A stretch of DNA of 64,000 bases from contig DDLX01000028.1 of assembly GCA_002340355.1 (NCBI GenBank), positions 1 to 64,000 on the forward strand, written 5' to 3'. The position numbers and the translations under genes were made by a program. Origin of the DNA: Cytophagales bacterium UBA2561. GTDB taxonomy: Bacteria > Bacteroidota > Bacteroidia > Cytophagales > Thermoflexibacteraceae. The notes below the pieces were generated by a model. That model made no database searches. It was not told the DNA's origin and saw only the letters and a list, made by a program, of their open reading frames with translations. Shown piece by piece: positions 55,549-63,823 of the stretch (position 1 is its first letter; each line of letters opens with the position of its first letter).

Positions 55549-55745
55549 ATCTAAATTAAGAAATTACTCATAAATTTAAGAAGCTAATGAGACTCAACAA
55601 ATTTAAAATGCAACAATTGAAAGGATTTCAAACAAATTGAGATACTAAATTTTGGGTTGCCTTCGTTTTTTGGAAAAAACAATCTGTTCTCCGTTTTTTA
55701 TAATTCGAACATCTTCATTTATTTCATTTTTAATTATTTCTTCAC

Positions 55746-56690
55746 ATGATTAAACTCAAAAAAATTATTTGGTTAGGCTTTGTGTTGTTCTTGATAAACG
55801 GAGTTTCAGCACAAGAAACTGATTTAGATGGATATAACGATTATTCGTTACGTCCGATTCATAAATATGACCAAATGTATAAGCGTACCCTTTGGTACTA
55901 TATGGACTTACGAGAAAAACAAAATCGTCCGTTTTTCTCAGAAAATAGCTGGATCTCTAAGGTTATTATTGATGCGGTGAAGGCAGGGATTGTCCGACCT
56001 TTTCAAAGTGACTCCTTAGTAAATCGGATGAGTTACGAGGATTTTATCAAAAACCTCACAATTCCAGGTGCTGGTGGTGGAGGTGATGATTTTGGTGGTG
56101 ATGACTTTGGTGGCGGTGGCGATGACTGGGGTGGTGGAGGTGATGACTGGGGTGGAGGCGATGATGGTTGGGGCGATGATGGTGGCGGTGGAGGTGATGA
56201 TTTTGGTGGCGGTGATGAAGGCGGTGGCGATGCTGACGAAGGTGATGGCGATGGTGGAGGTGAAGAAATTGTGAATGAATTTTTTGCTAATCAACTCTAT
56301 ATCATTGAAATCAAAGAAGACTTGATTTTTGATAAGAAACGTTCGCAAATGAAACACGATATTCAGACTATTACGATCAAAATCCCTGCGGAAGTAACTC
56401 CTACAGGTATCGAAAAACCATTAGCGTCGTTTTCTTACAAAGAGTTGGTAAACAACGTTTTCCGAGATAATCCTGCAGCCATTTGGTATAATAATTCTAA
56501 CCTTGCAGAGCATAAGAATTTCGCTGATGCCTTTGAATTGCGTTTATTTTCGGCTCATTTGATTAAATACGCAAACTTTGATAATTCATACATCGAAGAT
56601 ATTTATGGAGTGGGAAAGAATGCTTTGATTGCTTCTCAACAAATCGAACATGAACTGATTGATTATGAGCAAGATTTGTGGGAAAACTAA
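55746..56690 (+). CDS. gldN: Gliding motility/T9SS protein GldN with Gly-Asp insert
   Basis: This 314-residue periplasmic component of the type IX secretion machinery has a signal peptide (LGFVLFLINGVSA). The family region is RPIHKYDQMYKRTLWYYMDLREKQNRPFFSENSWISKVIIDAVKAG with a second half LYIIEIKEDLIFDKKRSQMKHDIQTITIKIPAE. Between them residues 108-174 are almost only Gly, Asp, Trp and Phe, in repeats like GGDDWGG, absent from the GldN proteins I know. GldN normally forms a ring with GldK and sits in a gldKLMN operon; here it is alone, so a complete operon may exist elsewhere. Confidence 0.88.
   Translation: MIKLKKIIWLGFVLFLINGVSAQETDLDGYNDYSLRPIHKYDQMYKRTLWYYMDLREKQNRPFFSENSWISKVIIDAVKAGIVRPFQSDSLVNRMSYEDFIKNLTIPGAGGGGDDFGGDDFGGGGDDWGGGGDDWGGGDDGWGDDGGGGGDDFGGGDEGGGDADEGDGDGGGEEIVNEFFANQLYIIEIKEDLIFDKKRSQMKHDIQTITIKIPAEVTPTGIEKPLASFSYKELVNNVFRDNPAAIWYNNSNLAEHKNFADAFELRLFSAHLIKYANFDNSYIEDIYGVGKNALIASQQIEHELIDYEQDLWEN
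56067..56267 (+). repeat. Gly-Asp coding microrepeat in gldN
   Basis: Irregular tandem copies of a GGTGGAGGTGATGACTGG-like unit encode about 67 residues of Gly/Asp. Third positions vary, so the unit has diverged. Such sequence may vary in length between strains. Confidence 0.75.
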
Positions 56691-56746
56691 ATCTCAAAAT
56701 CTTTAATTTTTGAATAGCATAATTTTAAGTTTTGTCAATAGTTACT

Positions 56747-56780
56747 CTCCAAGTTCACGAATGGGCTTGGAGTTTTTTTT
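56747..56780 (+). terminator. Terminator after gldN
   Basis: CTCCAAG pairs with CTTGGAG around a 12-nt loop, followed by eight T residues. Confidence 0.82.
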
Positions 56781-56815
56781 ATCTTTTTTCTCAAAATTGT
56801 CCGTAATATTGTCCT

Positions 56816-57778
56816 ATGAAAACCTTAATTAATACTGATATTAAAGTAGCTGAAACATTTTTAAGAGCAGGAAAATTAGTTGCTATTCCAACCGAAACGG
56901 TCTATGGTTTGGCAGGAAATGCTATGGATGAGAATGCGGTAACTGAAATTTTTCGAGTCAAAAACCGCCCTACTTTTGACCCTCTAATTATTCATACTGA
57001 TAATCTAGAAAAAGTACAAAAATGGATTACATTTTTTCCTGAAAAAGCGATGCTTTTAGCTCAACATTTATGGGCTGGTGCTTTGACCTTAATTTTGCCA
57101 AAGAAAAATAGTATTCCAGATTTAGTTACGAGTGGTTTGCCAAAGGTAGCTGTTCGAATTCCCAATCATCCCGTTACTTTGAAATTGTTAGAAAACTTAG
57201 ACTTTCCCCTTGCTGCACCTAGTGCCAATCCTTTCGGTTATATTAGCCCAACATCAGCTTATCATGTTGAAAATCAATTAAAAAATAAAATACCAATGAT
57301 TTTAGATGGTGGAAATTGTCAGGTTGGGGTCGAATCTACTATTATTGATTGTTCTGAAGAAACTCCTATTATTTTACGAAAAGGAGGTATTGAAATAGAA
57401 ACTATTGAGAACCTTATTGGTAAAGTCAAAATTCAAACGCATTCCTCTTCTAATCCATCTGCCCCAGGTATGTTAAAGAGTCATTACGCCCCTCGAAAAC
57501 CCTTAATAATCACTTCCAATATTCTTGAAAAAATACAAGAATTTACTACTTCTAAAGTTGCTGTATTATCTTTTCAAAGAACCATTCAACACTCTTCTAT
57601 TTATGAAAATTTAGTTCTTTCTTCAAAAGGAGATTTGAAGGAATCTGCACGTAATTTATTTGCTTTTTTACGTCAATTGGATAACTCTGATGCTGATGTA
57701 ATTGTGACCGAATTTGTTCCTGAAAGATCACTTGGACGAGCAATTAATGACCGACTCCGAAGAGCTTCCCAAAATTAG
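56816..57778 (+). CDS. tsaC: Threonylcarbamoyl-AMP synthase, Sua5 type
   Basis: This 320-residue enzyme makes threonylcarbamoyl-AMP for t6A37 of tRNAs. The YrdC domain comes first: AGKLVAIPTETVYGLAGNAMDENAV, FRVKNRPTFDPLIIH, PKVAVRIPNHP and APSANPFGYISPTSAYHV. The C-terminal 110 residues, beginning with SAPGMLKSHYAPRKPL, form the Sua5 domain absent from the shorter TsaC type. Single gene. Confidence 0.94.
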   Translation: MKTLINTDIKVAETFLRAGKLVAIPTETVYGLAGNAMDENAVTEIFRVKNRPTFDPLIIHTDNLEKVQKWITFFPEKAMLLAQHLWAGALTLILPKKNSIPDLVTSGLPKVAVRIPNHPVTLKLLENLDFPLAAPSANPFGYISPTSAYHVENQLKNKIPMILDGGNCQVGVESTIIDCSEETPIILRKGGIEIETIENLIGKVKIQTHSSSNPSAPGMLKSHYAPRKPLIITSNILEKIQEFTTSKVAVLSFQRTIQHSSIYENLVLSSKGDLKESARNLFAFLRQLDNSDADVIVTEFVPERSLGRAINDRLRRASQN

Positions 57779-57876
57779 ATGAAAATTAGTCTAAAAAATT
57801 CATTTAGTTCAAACAGGAGTCTTATTTTTAGAGTTTAAAAAGCAAATCAAATTTTAAAACTTAACCAAACCAATCC

Positions 57877-58488
57877 GTGAAAGGACTTTGTTTGATTGTT
57901 GATAAGAAAGTATGTCATATCAAAAAATTACAAGAAACTGTTCATCAGGCGGTTATGGGAGGTGTAACGATGGTACAATATTGTCCTCCCAATACGAATA
58001 CGGGTAAGCTAGTTGCTGAAACCCAAGAACTCAAAAAAATTTTACGCCCTTACAATGTTCCCTTAATTATCCAAGATCGTGTAGATATTGCATTAGCAGT
58101 AGGTGCAGATGGCTTACATCTTGGACAGGATGGAATGCCATTCGAATTAGCCAAAAAATTAATGCCTGTTGGAAGTATAATTGGACTTTCGGTTGAGACA
58201 TGGGAACAGTTAGAAGAAGCACAATACTTTGATTTAGAATATATTATGATCAAACCTGTTCTTCCTATAAAAAGTGACTCGACTAAGGCTTGGGGACTCG
58301 AAAACCTTCAAGAAGCTCAGGCGAAATCTCGGCATCGTCTCATGGCATTTGGAGGAATTACCAAGAATAATATTCGAGAAATAATAAAAATGGGAGTTGA
58401 TGAAATTGCACTTACGGCAGCAATTTGTAATCAGCCCAATCCCCAACAAGCTGCTCGTGCATTGGCTGATTTATTAGATTTGGGGTAA
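57877..58488 (+). CDS. Divergent ThiE-like (thiamine phosphate synthase) protein
   Basis: In this 203-residue TIM-barrel protein, the pattern IIQDRVDIALAVGADGLHLGQDGMPFELAKKLMP, IIGLSVETWEQLEEAQ, a KPVLPIKSDSTKAWGLENL loop and AFGGITKNNI follows ThiE. However, the usual VQLREK that holds pyrophosphate and substrate reads VQYCPP here, and the VND segment reads IQD. No TPP riboswitch or other thi gene is nearby. It may be a neofunctionalised or weakened ThiE/TenI relative. The start is GTG at 57877. Confidence 0.7.
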   Translation: MKGLCLIVDKKVCHIKKLQETVHQAVMGGVTMVQYCPPNTNTGKLVAETQELKKILRPYNVPLIIQDRVDIALAVGADGLHLGQDGMPFELAKKLMPVGSIIGLSVETWEQLEEAQYFDLEYIMIKPVLPIKSDSTKAWGLENLQEAQAKSRHRLMAFGGITKNNIREIIKMGVDEIALTAAICNQPNPQQAARALADLLDLG

Positions 58489-58507
58489 AAAGTTTAAAGG
58501 TTTGGGA

Positions 58508-58539
58508 TTTGGTCAGATAGCACACATTTTTTATCTTTG
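58508..58539 (+). promoter_or_regulatory. Promoter of hpt
   Basis: TTTG at 58508-58511 and TATCTTTG at 58532-58539 are 20 bp apart, a near-consensus Bacteroidetes -33/-7 pair, 31 bp before the ATG. Confidence 0.7.
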
Positions 58540-58569
58540 CTTAACTAATTACCTCAAAATTACAAACCT

Positions 58570-59103
58570 ATGACCCGTCAAATACGAGGCAAGAGCTTCG
58601 AATTATTTGCATCTGAAACTCAAATTAAGGAGCGTATCACTGAATTAGGAAGAATACTTTCTGATGATTATCAGGATAAAAATCCATTGTTCATTGTGAT
58701 CTTAAATGGCGCTTTCATTTTTGCCGCCGACTTGGTACGAACAATGGATTTTTCAGTAGATATTACGTCAGTCAAATTTGCGTCCTATCATTCAATGGAG
58801 AGTTCAGGCTCGGTAGATGAATTAATTGGTTTTCAGGAAGATGTAAGAGATCGCCACGTGATTTTAGTCGAAGATATTATTGATACAGGTAATACGATGC
58901 ATGAAGTAAAACGATTACTCGGAGATTTTCAACCTGCCTCCGTAGAGATCGTTTCTATGTTGTACAAACCCGAAGCTCTTCAAAAACCTTTAGAAGTGAA
59001 ATACTATGGCTTCAAAATTAAAAATCGTTTTGTTGTGGGGTATGGAATGGATTGGGATGGTTATGGGCGAAACTTTAAAGAAATGTATTGGTTAGTAGAA
59101 TAA
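58570..59103 (+). CDS. hpt: Hypoxanthine phosphoribosyltransferase
   Basis: This 177-residue purine salvage enzyme transfers ribose-phosphate from PRPP to hypoxanthine or guanine. It shows LNGAFIFAADLVRTM, the PRPP loop ILVEDIIDTGNTMHEVKRLL and the purine-binding FVVGYGMDWDGYGRN. Length normal. Confidence 0.94.
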   Translation: MTRQIRGKSFELFASETQIKERITELGRILSDDYQDKNPLFIVILNGAFIFAADLVRTMDFSVDITSVKFASYHSMESSGSVDELIGFQEDVRDRHVILVEDIIDTGNTMHEVKRLLGDFQPASVEIVSMLYKPEALQKPLEVKYYGFKIKNRFVVGYGMDWDGYGRNFKEMYWLVE

Positions 59104-59116
59104 TTTTTTAATAAAT

Positions 59117-59154
59117 ATTTGGCTATTAGTTGAAAATCAGGCTAATAGCCAAAT
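59117..59154. terminator. Bidirectional terminator between hpt and the repeat protein gene
   Basis: ATTTGGCTATTAG pairs perfectly with CTAATAGCCAAAT around a 12-nt loop, between convergent genes. Confidence 0.8.
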
Positions 59155-59163
59155 CAAAATTAT

Positions 59164-62100
59164 TTAGTCTAACTCTTTCCAGGCTTGTAAATATCCTTTT
59201 CGAAATTGTTTAAAACCATACTTTGAAAAATTGTATTTTTCTACGAGTCGTTTTGCTTTTTTATCTGAAGATTTGGCAAAATCTTTACGGGCAATTTCCT
59301 TCCCTAAATTCCGCATTGAATATTTGTCATAATTTTTCCGAGTCAATTGATTCAATAATTTTTGTGTAAATTTCAAATCAATATCCGAATAACGCACTGC
59401 CAAAAAATGCCACAATTCTAACCGATTTTCTTGAAGCACAAAATTCTTAAAATTGGTATGTTCCAAACCAAAGCGTTTTAAATTTTGAGTTCCAAAGTTG
59501 TTTTCAGCTTTCAAATATTCTGTCTCAAAACTCTTAAAATCAGAATTTTGTAAATTTATATTTGCCATATTTAAGGCTTGCTGATAAACACCTGCATCCT
59601 TATACTTTTGAAGCAGCTGATTTGCCTCAGAGGTTTGTACGGAACAAGCCGTTATGTTTTTTGCTGATTGAATAGTCGATTCTAATGTTTCCAAAACTTG
59701 AGCAAATAGTTGATTTTCAATTTGGTTTTGAGCCATTTCCAAAGCTGACCGATACGCATTTTTAGCTATTCGACATTCTTCTAAGCGAATTCTTTCTGTC
59801 AAATCTGCATGATGCTTTTTAACTTCATCTGATAACTTAAAATAGTACTTTTTTGATAATTCAGATACTTGTTGAACTAACTTTTTAGCTGTATGGATTT
59901 CTTGTGGATTAATCTTACGAGAAGCTATTTGTAAATTTTTATCAATCCACAATTTTATCATTTTCAATTTTTGGGAATGAGCCTTTTGTACTGACTCTGA
60001 GGCATTCGAAAAAGCCTGATTTTGAGCAAAATTTCCAGCTTCTTCAAAGGCATCAACTGCTTTTTCATAATGTTGGTAGTTTTTATATTGAATTCCGATT
60101 CCGAACCATGCCGTAAAATAATTTTTGTTAATACGTTGTTTTTCAGAATATTGAAAGTTAATTAGTTCATTTGCCTTATCCAGTTGAGTCAAAGCTTGTT
60201 CAAAATTTTGGCTAGCATTGGCAGCTTCGGCTTCTTGGATAAATCCATTTAAAAGTAAAACATATTCTACCCGAATTTGTGATTTTTTGAAGTCTAAAAT
60301 AAATTCGTTATATCTTTTCCCGTCATTTTCCAAATGATAAAGTTGTTGAAGGGCTTTTGTATAATTTTTAGACTTTCGAGAGTTTTGAGCTTCCTGAAAG
60401 TCTTGTTCATATCTTCCTGAATAGGCTTCTTGAGAAAGGTTTTTGATATCTGATTCTAAATTAATATTGGGATATCTTCTCAATCGCTGTTTTAAATCTT
60501 CAAGTTTATCAATTGCTTTATTATATTTTTTTTCTGAAATTAAACTTTTGATTTTCAATAAATTATATTCAAATAAAGTTTTCCAAGCATTTTGTAAAAT
60601 AGCATCATCCTGAATAAAATCACGATTTCGATTTTGAAAATTTTGAGCTTCCTCTAGTGTGCGTTCTGCTCCATCGAAATTGTCATTTCGCATCTGATTT
60701 CGAGCATCTATAATAATATTTTCAAACTGCTTTATTTTCACTTTTCGAATATACTGATTGGTTTCTGTTTGGCAATTATTGGATAAAACTCCTTTTTGGC
60801 AAATTTTTTCTGCTAATTCAATTGAATTTAAGGCTTCGGTATAATTTCGGTCATATATCCGATTATCAGCCTGCTCTAACGTTTTACGATATAATTTTTG
60901 GTAGGCTTGATTCAAGGGAGTATCTTCTGTAATGAAATCCTCATTATCTTCTTTAAATTCCTCAGCTTCAAGTAGTAATTGATAACTTTCGGTTAAATTA
61001 GAGCCTGTTATCTGATTATCAGCCCGCTTGGTAATATCTTCAAACTGCTTGGTTTTTAGTTGTTTAATTCTATGCACAGTTTTATTTTTGTATAGATTAC
61101 GACTACTCCCCATAAAACTTGCAATTTTTTGAGCTTCTTGGTAATCCTCAAGGGCATCTTCATAATCTTTCTCCGTGAGTTTGTGGTCTCCTCTTTCCAA
61201 GTATTTACTATAGATATCACGATAAAAAGAATGAATTTCATTACGAGTTTGGATATCTGTACTTGATAATTGTTGTAATTTTTGTAAAACCTGAATGTTC
61301 GCTTGACAATCGTCTAACTTCTTATTTTTCAGTTTTAATTTTGCTAAAGTCAATTGGGCGGGTGCATAATTCGGATTAGCTTCAATAGCTAAATTTAAGA
61401 ATCGGATTCCTTCTGATATTTGACCATATTGTAATAATCGGAGGGCATTCTCATAGTAAGAAACATGACGATTGAGAAGAGCCTTCTGATATTCATTATT
61501 GGTGGTTTCATAAGTTTGACGCAATTTCTGGAGTGTAGCGAGTAAATCAGCAGGATCGTTTTGATTCAACTTTAGGGTGTAACGTAATTTATCTGCTTCT
61601 GCTATTTTTTGCTTAGTGTGTTTTAATTTTTCTTTGTTTTGTTCTATTTGTGTTAAACTATTTGGCTTAATAGCGTCTAAAGTAGCTTGAAGATGGCTTA
61701 GTGTTTCCTTCGTGTCGTAGTAATGGTCAATGTGGTTCATTTCTTGCTGGAGTGCATTTGCGGTCGAAGAATTATAATGTAAGATTAAATTATCTACTGA
61801 AATTTTCAAGTTATTAGCAGGCTTTGAATGATAACCATCAAATTTACCTTCATATCGACTATCAGTTTTTCGACTTATCATTTTGAAATACTTAACTAAC
61901 TGAGGGCTACCATCAGTATTATTCCAAACCTTACATCCAATAAAACTTGGGACTAAGCTTTTTTGGATAGAAAATTGTCGATATTTTAAATCATTACTTG
62001 TTTTTTTAATCTTAAATTCTATTTCACCTTGGTAGTTTCCGCCTGTTGATTCTTGAGCAAAGAGCCGAATTGTTTTTTGGATGCTGACTTGATAATTTAC

Positions 62101-62265
62101 GTTTGTTATTTTCTGAAATATTCTTTCCAATCCATAAAAATTGCCTGATTTTAATGTAATGGTTTCATTTTCAGTTTTTTCTAAGATTGATGACTGAGCT
62201 AATATTCCACTGAGAATATTAATAAAGAATCCAATTGTTAGTACAGAAAGGTGTAAAAATTTCAT
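59164..62265 (-). CDS. Secreted helical-repeat (TPR-like) protein
   Basis: This 1033-residue protein has a signal peptide (LHLSVLTIGFFINILSGILAQ) and an N-terminal beta-rich region of about 170 residues. The rest is a long series of helical hairpins. A unit of about 100-110 residues is visible several times, with phrases such as EDALEDYQEAQKIA, TEALNSIELAEKIC, DGAERTLEEAQNFQNRNRDF, NKAIDKLEDLKQRL and EQALTQLDKANELI. These are TPR-like repeats that would form a solenoid for protein binding in the periplasm. No enzyme motif is visible. Confidence 0.75.
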   Translation of the reverse strand: MKFLHLSVLTIGFFINILSGILAQSSILEKTENETITLKSGNFYGLERIFQKITNVNYQVSIQKTIRLFAQESTGGNYQGEIEFKIKKTSNDLKYRQFSIQKSLVPSFIGCKVWNNTDGSPQLVKYFKMISRKTDSRYEGKFDGYHSKPANNLKISVDNLILHYNSSTANALQQEMNHIDHYYDTKETLSHLQATLDAIKPNSLTQIEQNKEKLKHTKQKIAEADKLRYTLKLNQNDPADLLATLQKLRQTYETTNNEYQKALLNRHVSYYENALRLLQYGQISEGIRFLNLAIEANPNYAPAQLTLAKLKLKNKKLDDCQANIQVLQKLQQLSSTDIQTRNEIHSFYRDIYSKYLERGDHKLTEKDYEDALEDYQEAQKIASFMGSSRNLYKNKTVHRIKQLKTKQFEDITKRADNQITGSNLTESYQLLLEAEEFKEDNEDFITEDTPLNQAYQKLYRKTLEQADNRIYDRNYTEALNSIELAEKICQKGVLSNNCQTETNQYIRKVKIKQFENIIIDARNQMRNDNFDGAERTLEEAQNFQNRNRDFIQDDAILQNAWKTLFEYNLLKIKSLISEKKYNKAIDKLEDLKQRLRRYPNINLESDIKNLSQEAYSGRYEQDFQEAQNSRKSKNYTKALQQLYHLENDGKRYNEFILDFKKSQIRVEYVLLLNGFIQEAEAANASQNFEQALTQLDKANELINFQYSEKQRINKNYFTAWFGIGIQYKNYQHYEKAVDAFEEAGNFAQNQAFSNASESVQKAHSQKLKMIKLWIDKNLQIASRKINPQEIHTAKKLVQQVSELSKKYYFKLSDEVKKHHADLTERIRLEECRIAKNAYRSALEMAQNQIENQLFAQVLETLESTIQSAKNITACSVQTSEANQLLQKYKDAGVYQQALNMANINLQNSDFKSFETEYLKAENNFGTQNLKRFGLEHTNFKNFVLQENRLELWHFLAVRYSDIDLKFTQKLLNQLTRKNYDKYSMRNLGKEIARKDFAKSSDKKAKRLVEKYNFSKYGFKQFRKGYLQAWKELD

Positions 62266-62400
62266 ATTTTTTTTGTATTTTGGAAATGGATTATTCTCTT
62301 TGTAATAGCAAAGAGTCGTGAGTTGATGAACAAGTTGCAGAGAAATTTGTCAAGAAAATGTTAAAGCTAATTTATTAACAATTTATTTAATATCAGGAGA

Positions 62401-62808
62401 ATGCGTATGGAAGTTTTACGGGAAAATGAATTTAATCAATTAGTTTGGGAAGCTCCATACCAATTGATGACTCTTCGACGATTTGATGTACTTGATATGA
62501 CAGACGAGTTATATCAGCAGGAAGCCTTATTTTTAGCTGACATGGTTGAAAAATATAAACCATATGGTATTTTAATGGATCATCGTAAATTTTCTTATCC
62601 TATTATTCCAAGTCTTCAAGAGTGGCTCAATAAAAATATTTTTCCTCGTTTATTAGCTAGTGGTTTTTATAAGGGAGCATTCTTAATTAGTGCTGATTTT
62701 TTTACTCAGGTTTCTGTAGAACAAACTTTATCTGAAAAAGAAGGACAAAAGTTTTCGATTCGTTATTTCGATGATGAAACTACTGCACGACAATGGCTTT
62801 TCGCATAA
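62401..62808 (+). CDS. STAS/SpoIIAA-like protein, first of a tandem pair
   Basis: This 135-residue protein is similar to the next gene along its whole length. It shares the pattern ADMVEKYKPYGILMDHRKFSYPIIPSLQEWLNKNIFPRLLASGFYKGAFLISADFFTQVSVEQTL followed by FSIRYFDDE. The alternating strand-helix order fits the STAS/SEC14-like (SpoIIAA) group seen in Bacteroidetes. No Ser is obvious at a phosphorylation site. The function is unknown; a regulatory role is possible. Confidence 0.6.
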   Translation: MRMEVLRENEFNQLVWEAPYQLMTLRRFDVLDMTDELYQQEALFLADMVEKYKPYGILMDHRKFSYPIIPSLQEWLNKNIFPRLLASGFYKGAFLISADFFTQVSVEQTLSEKEGQKFSIRYFDDETTARQWLFA

Positions 62809-62837
62809 ATTTATTTTTTTTATAATCTTAATTAAAA

Positions 62838-63242
62838 TTGATGAAAGTTATTCGAACGAATCCACTGAATACCATTACTTGGCATGAAGAGACCAAAATT
62901 ATGGAGTTCGAACGTTTTGTGACCTATGATTTAGATGATGATATGTACAAAACAGAGGCACTTACTATACTAAAATTAGCAGAAGATTATCGTCCTCTAG
63001 GCATTCTGACGGATAATCGTAATTTTAATTATACCATTGTGCCTGATTTACAGCATTGGATTGCGACTACTATTTTGCCTCGTTATCTGAGTATAGGGGT
63101 ACAAAAAGGAGCATTAGTAGTAAGTTCAGATTTTTTTACTCAAGTTTCGATTCAGCAAACTTTGGAAGAAGATATTGCTACGAAATTCCAAATTAGATAT
63201 TTTGATAATCGAGAAGAGGCATATACATGGTTAATAACCTAA
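62838..63242 (+). CDS. STAS/SpoIIAA-like protein, second of a tandem pair
   Basis: This 134-residue paralogue of the preceding gene lies 29 bp downstream: LAEDYRPLGILTDNRNFNYTIVPDLQHWIATTILPRYLSIGVQKGALVVSSDFFTQVSIQQTL then FQIRYFDNRE. The two have diverged well beyond silent changes, so the duplication is not recent and both are probably used. They likely form homo- or heterodimers. Confidence 0.6.
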   Translation: MMKVIRTNPLNTITWHEETKIMEFERFVTYDLDDDMYKTEALTILKLAEDYRPLGILTDNRNFNYTIVPDLQHWIATTILPRYLSIGVQKGALVVSSDFFTQVSIQQTLEEDIATKFQIRYFDNREEAYTWLIT

Positions 63243-63300
63243 ATGTAATCAAGAAGCTATAGCCCGAAAATTGCACTACATTTACCTAAACGAATAAATT

Positions 63301-63804
63301 ATGAAACATTCCTATCGGATTAATAAACGGAAACTTTTCCGAAATTTCGCTTGGATTTTGGTTTTGCCTTGGTTGGCAGGATGTGAAACTGACCCAAAAC
63401 CGACGATTAATCAGCTTTTAACAGGGCGTAGTGCGGAAGGGAAAGCATGGCATTTGCAAACAGTTTTAGTGAATGGGCAATCGGAAGAAGACCCTTGTGA
63501 ACAAGATGACCTCTATATTTTTAAACGAGATGAATCACTAGAACATCGAGGAGGGACAGTAACCGTTAAGCCTCAATTTTTGAAGTGTTTTCTTGGTGAA
63601 GAAGATGCCGAATTAGATTGGTTTTATGGTGGGTCAGATGATAGAAATGTTTATGTTAAAATTTTTGAAGATGGAATATTACAAATTGTTCAATATGAAA
63701 TTACTAAAATCAATCAAAATCATTTAGAACTAACCCGTACTTATGAATTTCCTTATGGTGATAAGGTTGAAATTACCAATATGAAATTTCAATATCGTCC
63801 TTAA
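63301..63804 (+). CDS. Lipocalin-like lipoprotein
   Basis: In this 167-residue protein a signal with lipobox (WLAGC) makes Cys28 the lipidated residue. The rest is beta-rich: GKAWHLQTVLVNGQSEEDPCEQDDLYIFKRDESLEHRGG and ILQIVQYEITKINQNHLELTRTYEF. That is the pattern of the small lipocalin-like domain common in Bacteroidetes lipoproteins. It precedes a membrane-protein gene by 19 bp. Confidence 0.7.
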   Translation: MKHSYRINKRKLFRNFAWILVLPWLAGCETDPKPTINQLLTGRSAEGKAWHLQTVLVNGQSEEDPCEQDDLYIFKRDESLEHRGGTVTVKPQFLKCFLGEEDAELDWFYGGSDDRNVYVKIFEDGILQIVQYEITKINQNHLELTRTYEFPYGDKVEITNMKFQYRP

Positions 63805-63823
63805 TTCAAAATGATTGTCAATT

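Noticed and set aside
56016..56357. Thr/Ile-rich open frame opposite the gldN repeat
   Set aside because: It arises from the complement of the Gly/Asp repeat (ATC/ACC codons) and has no start context or motifs.
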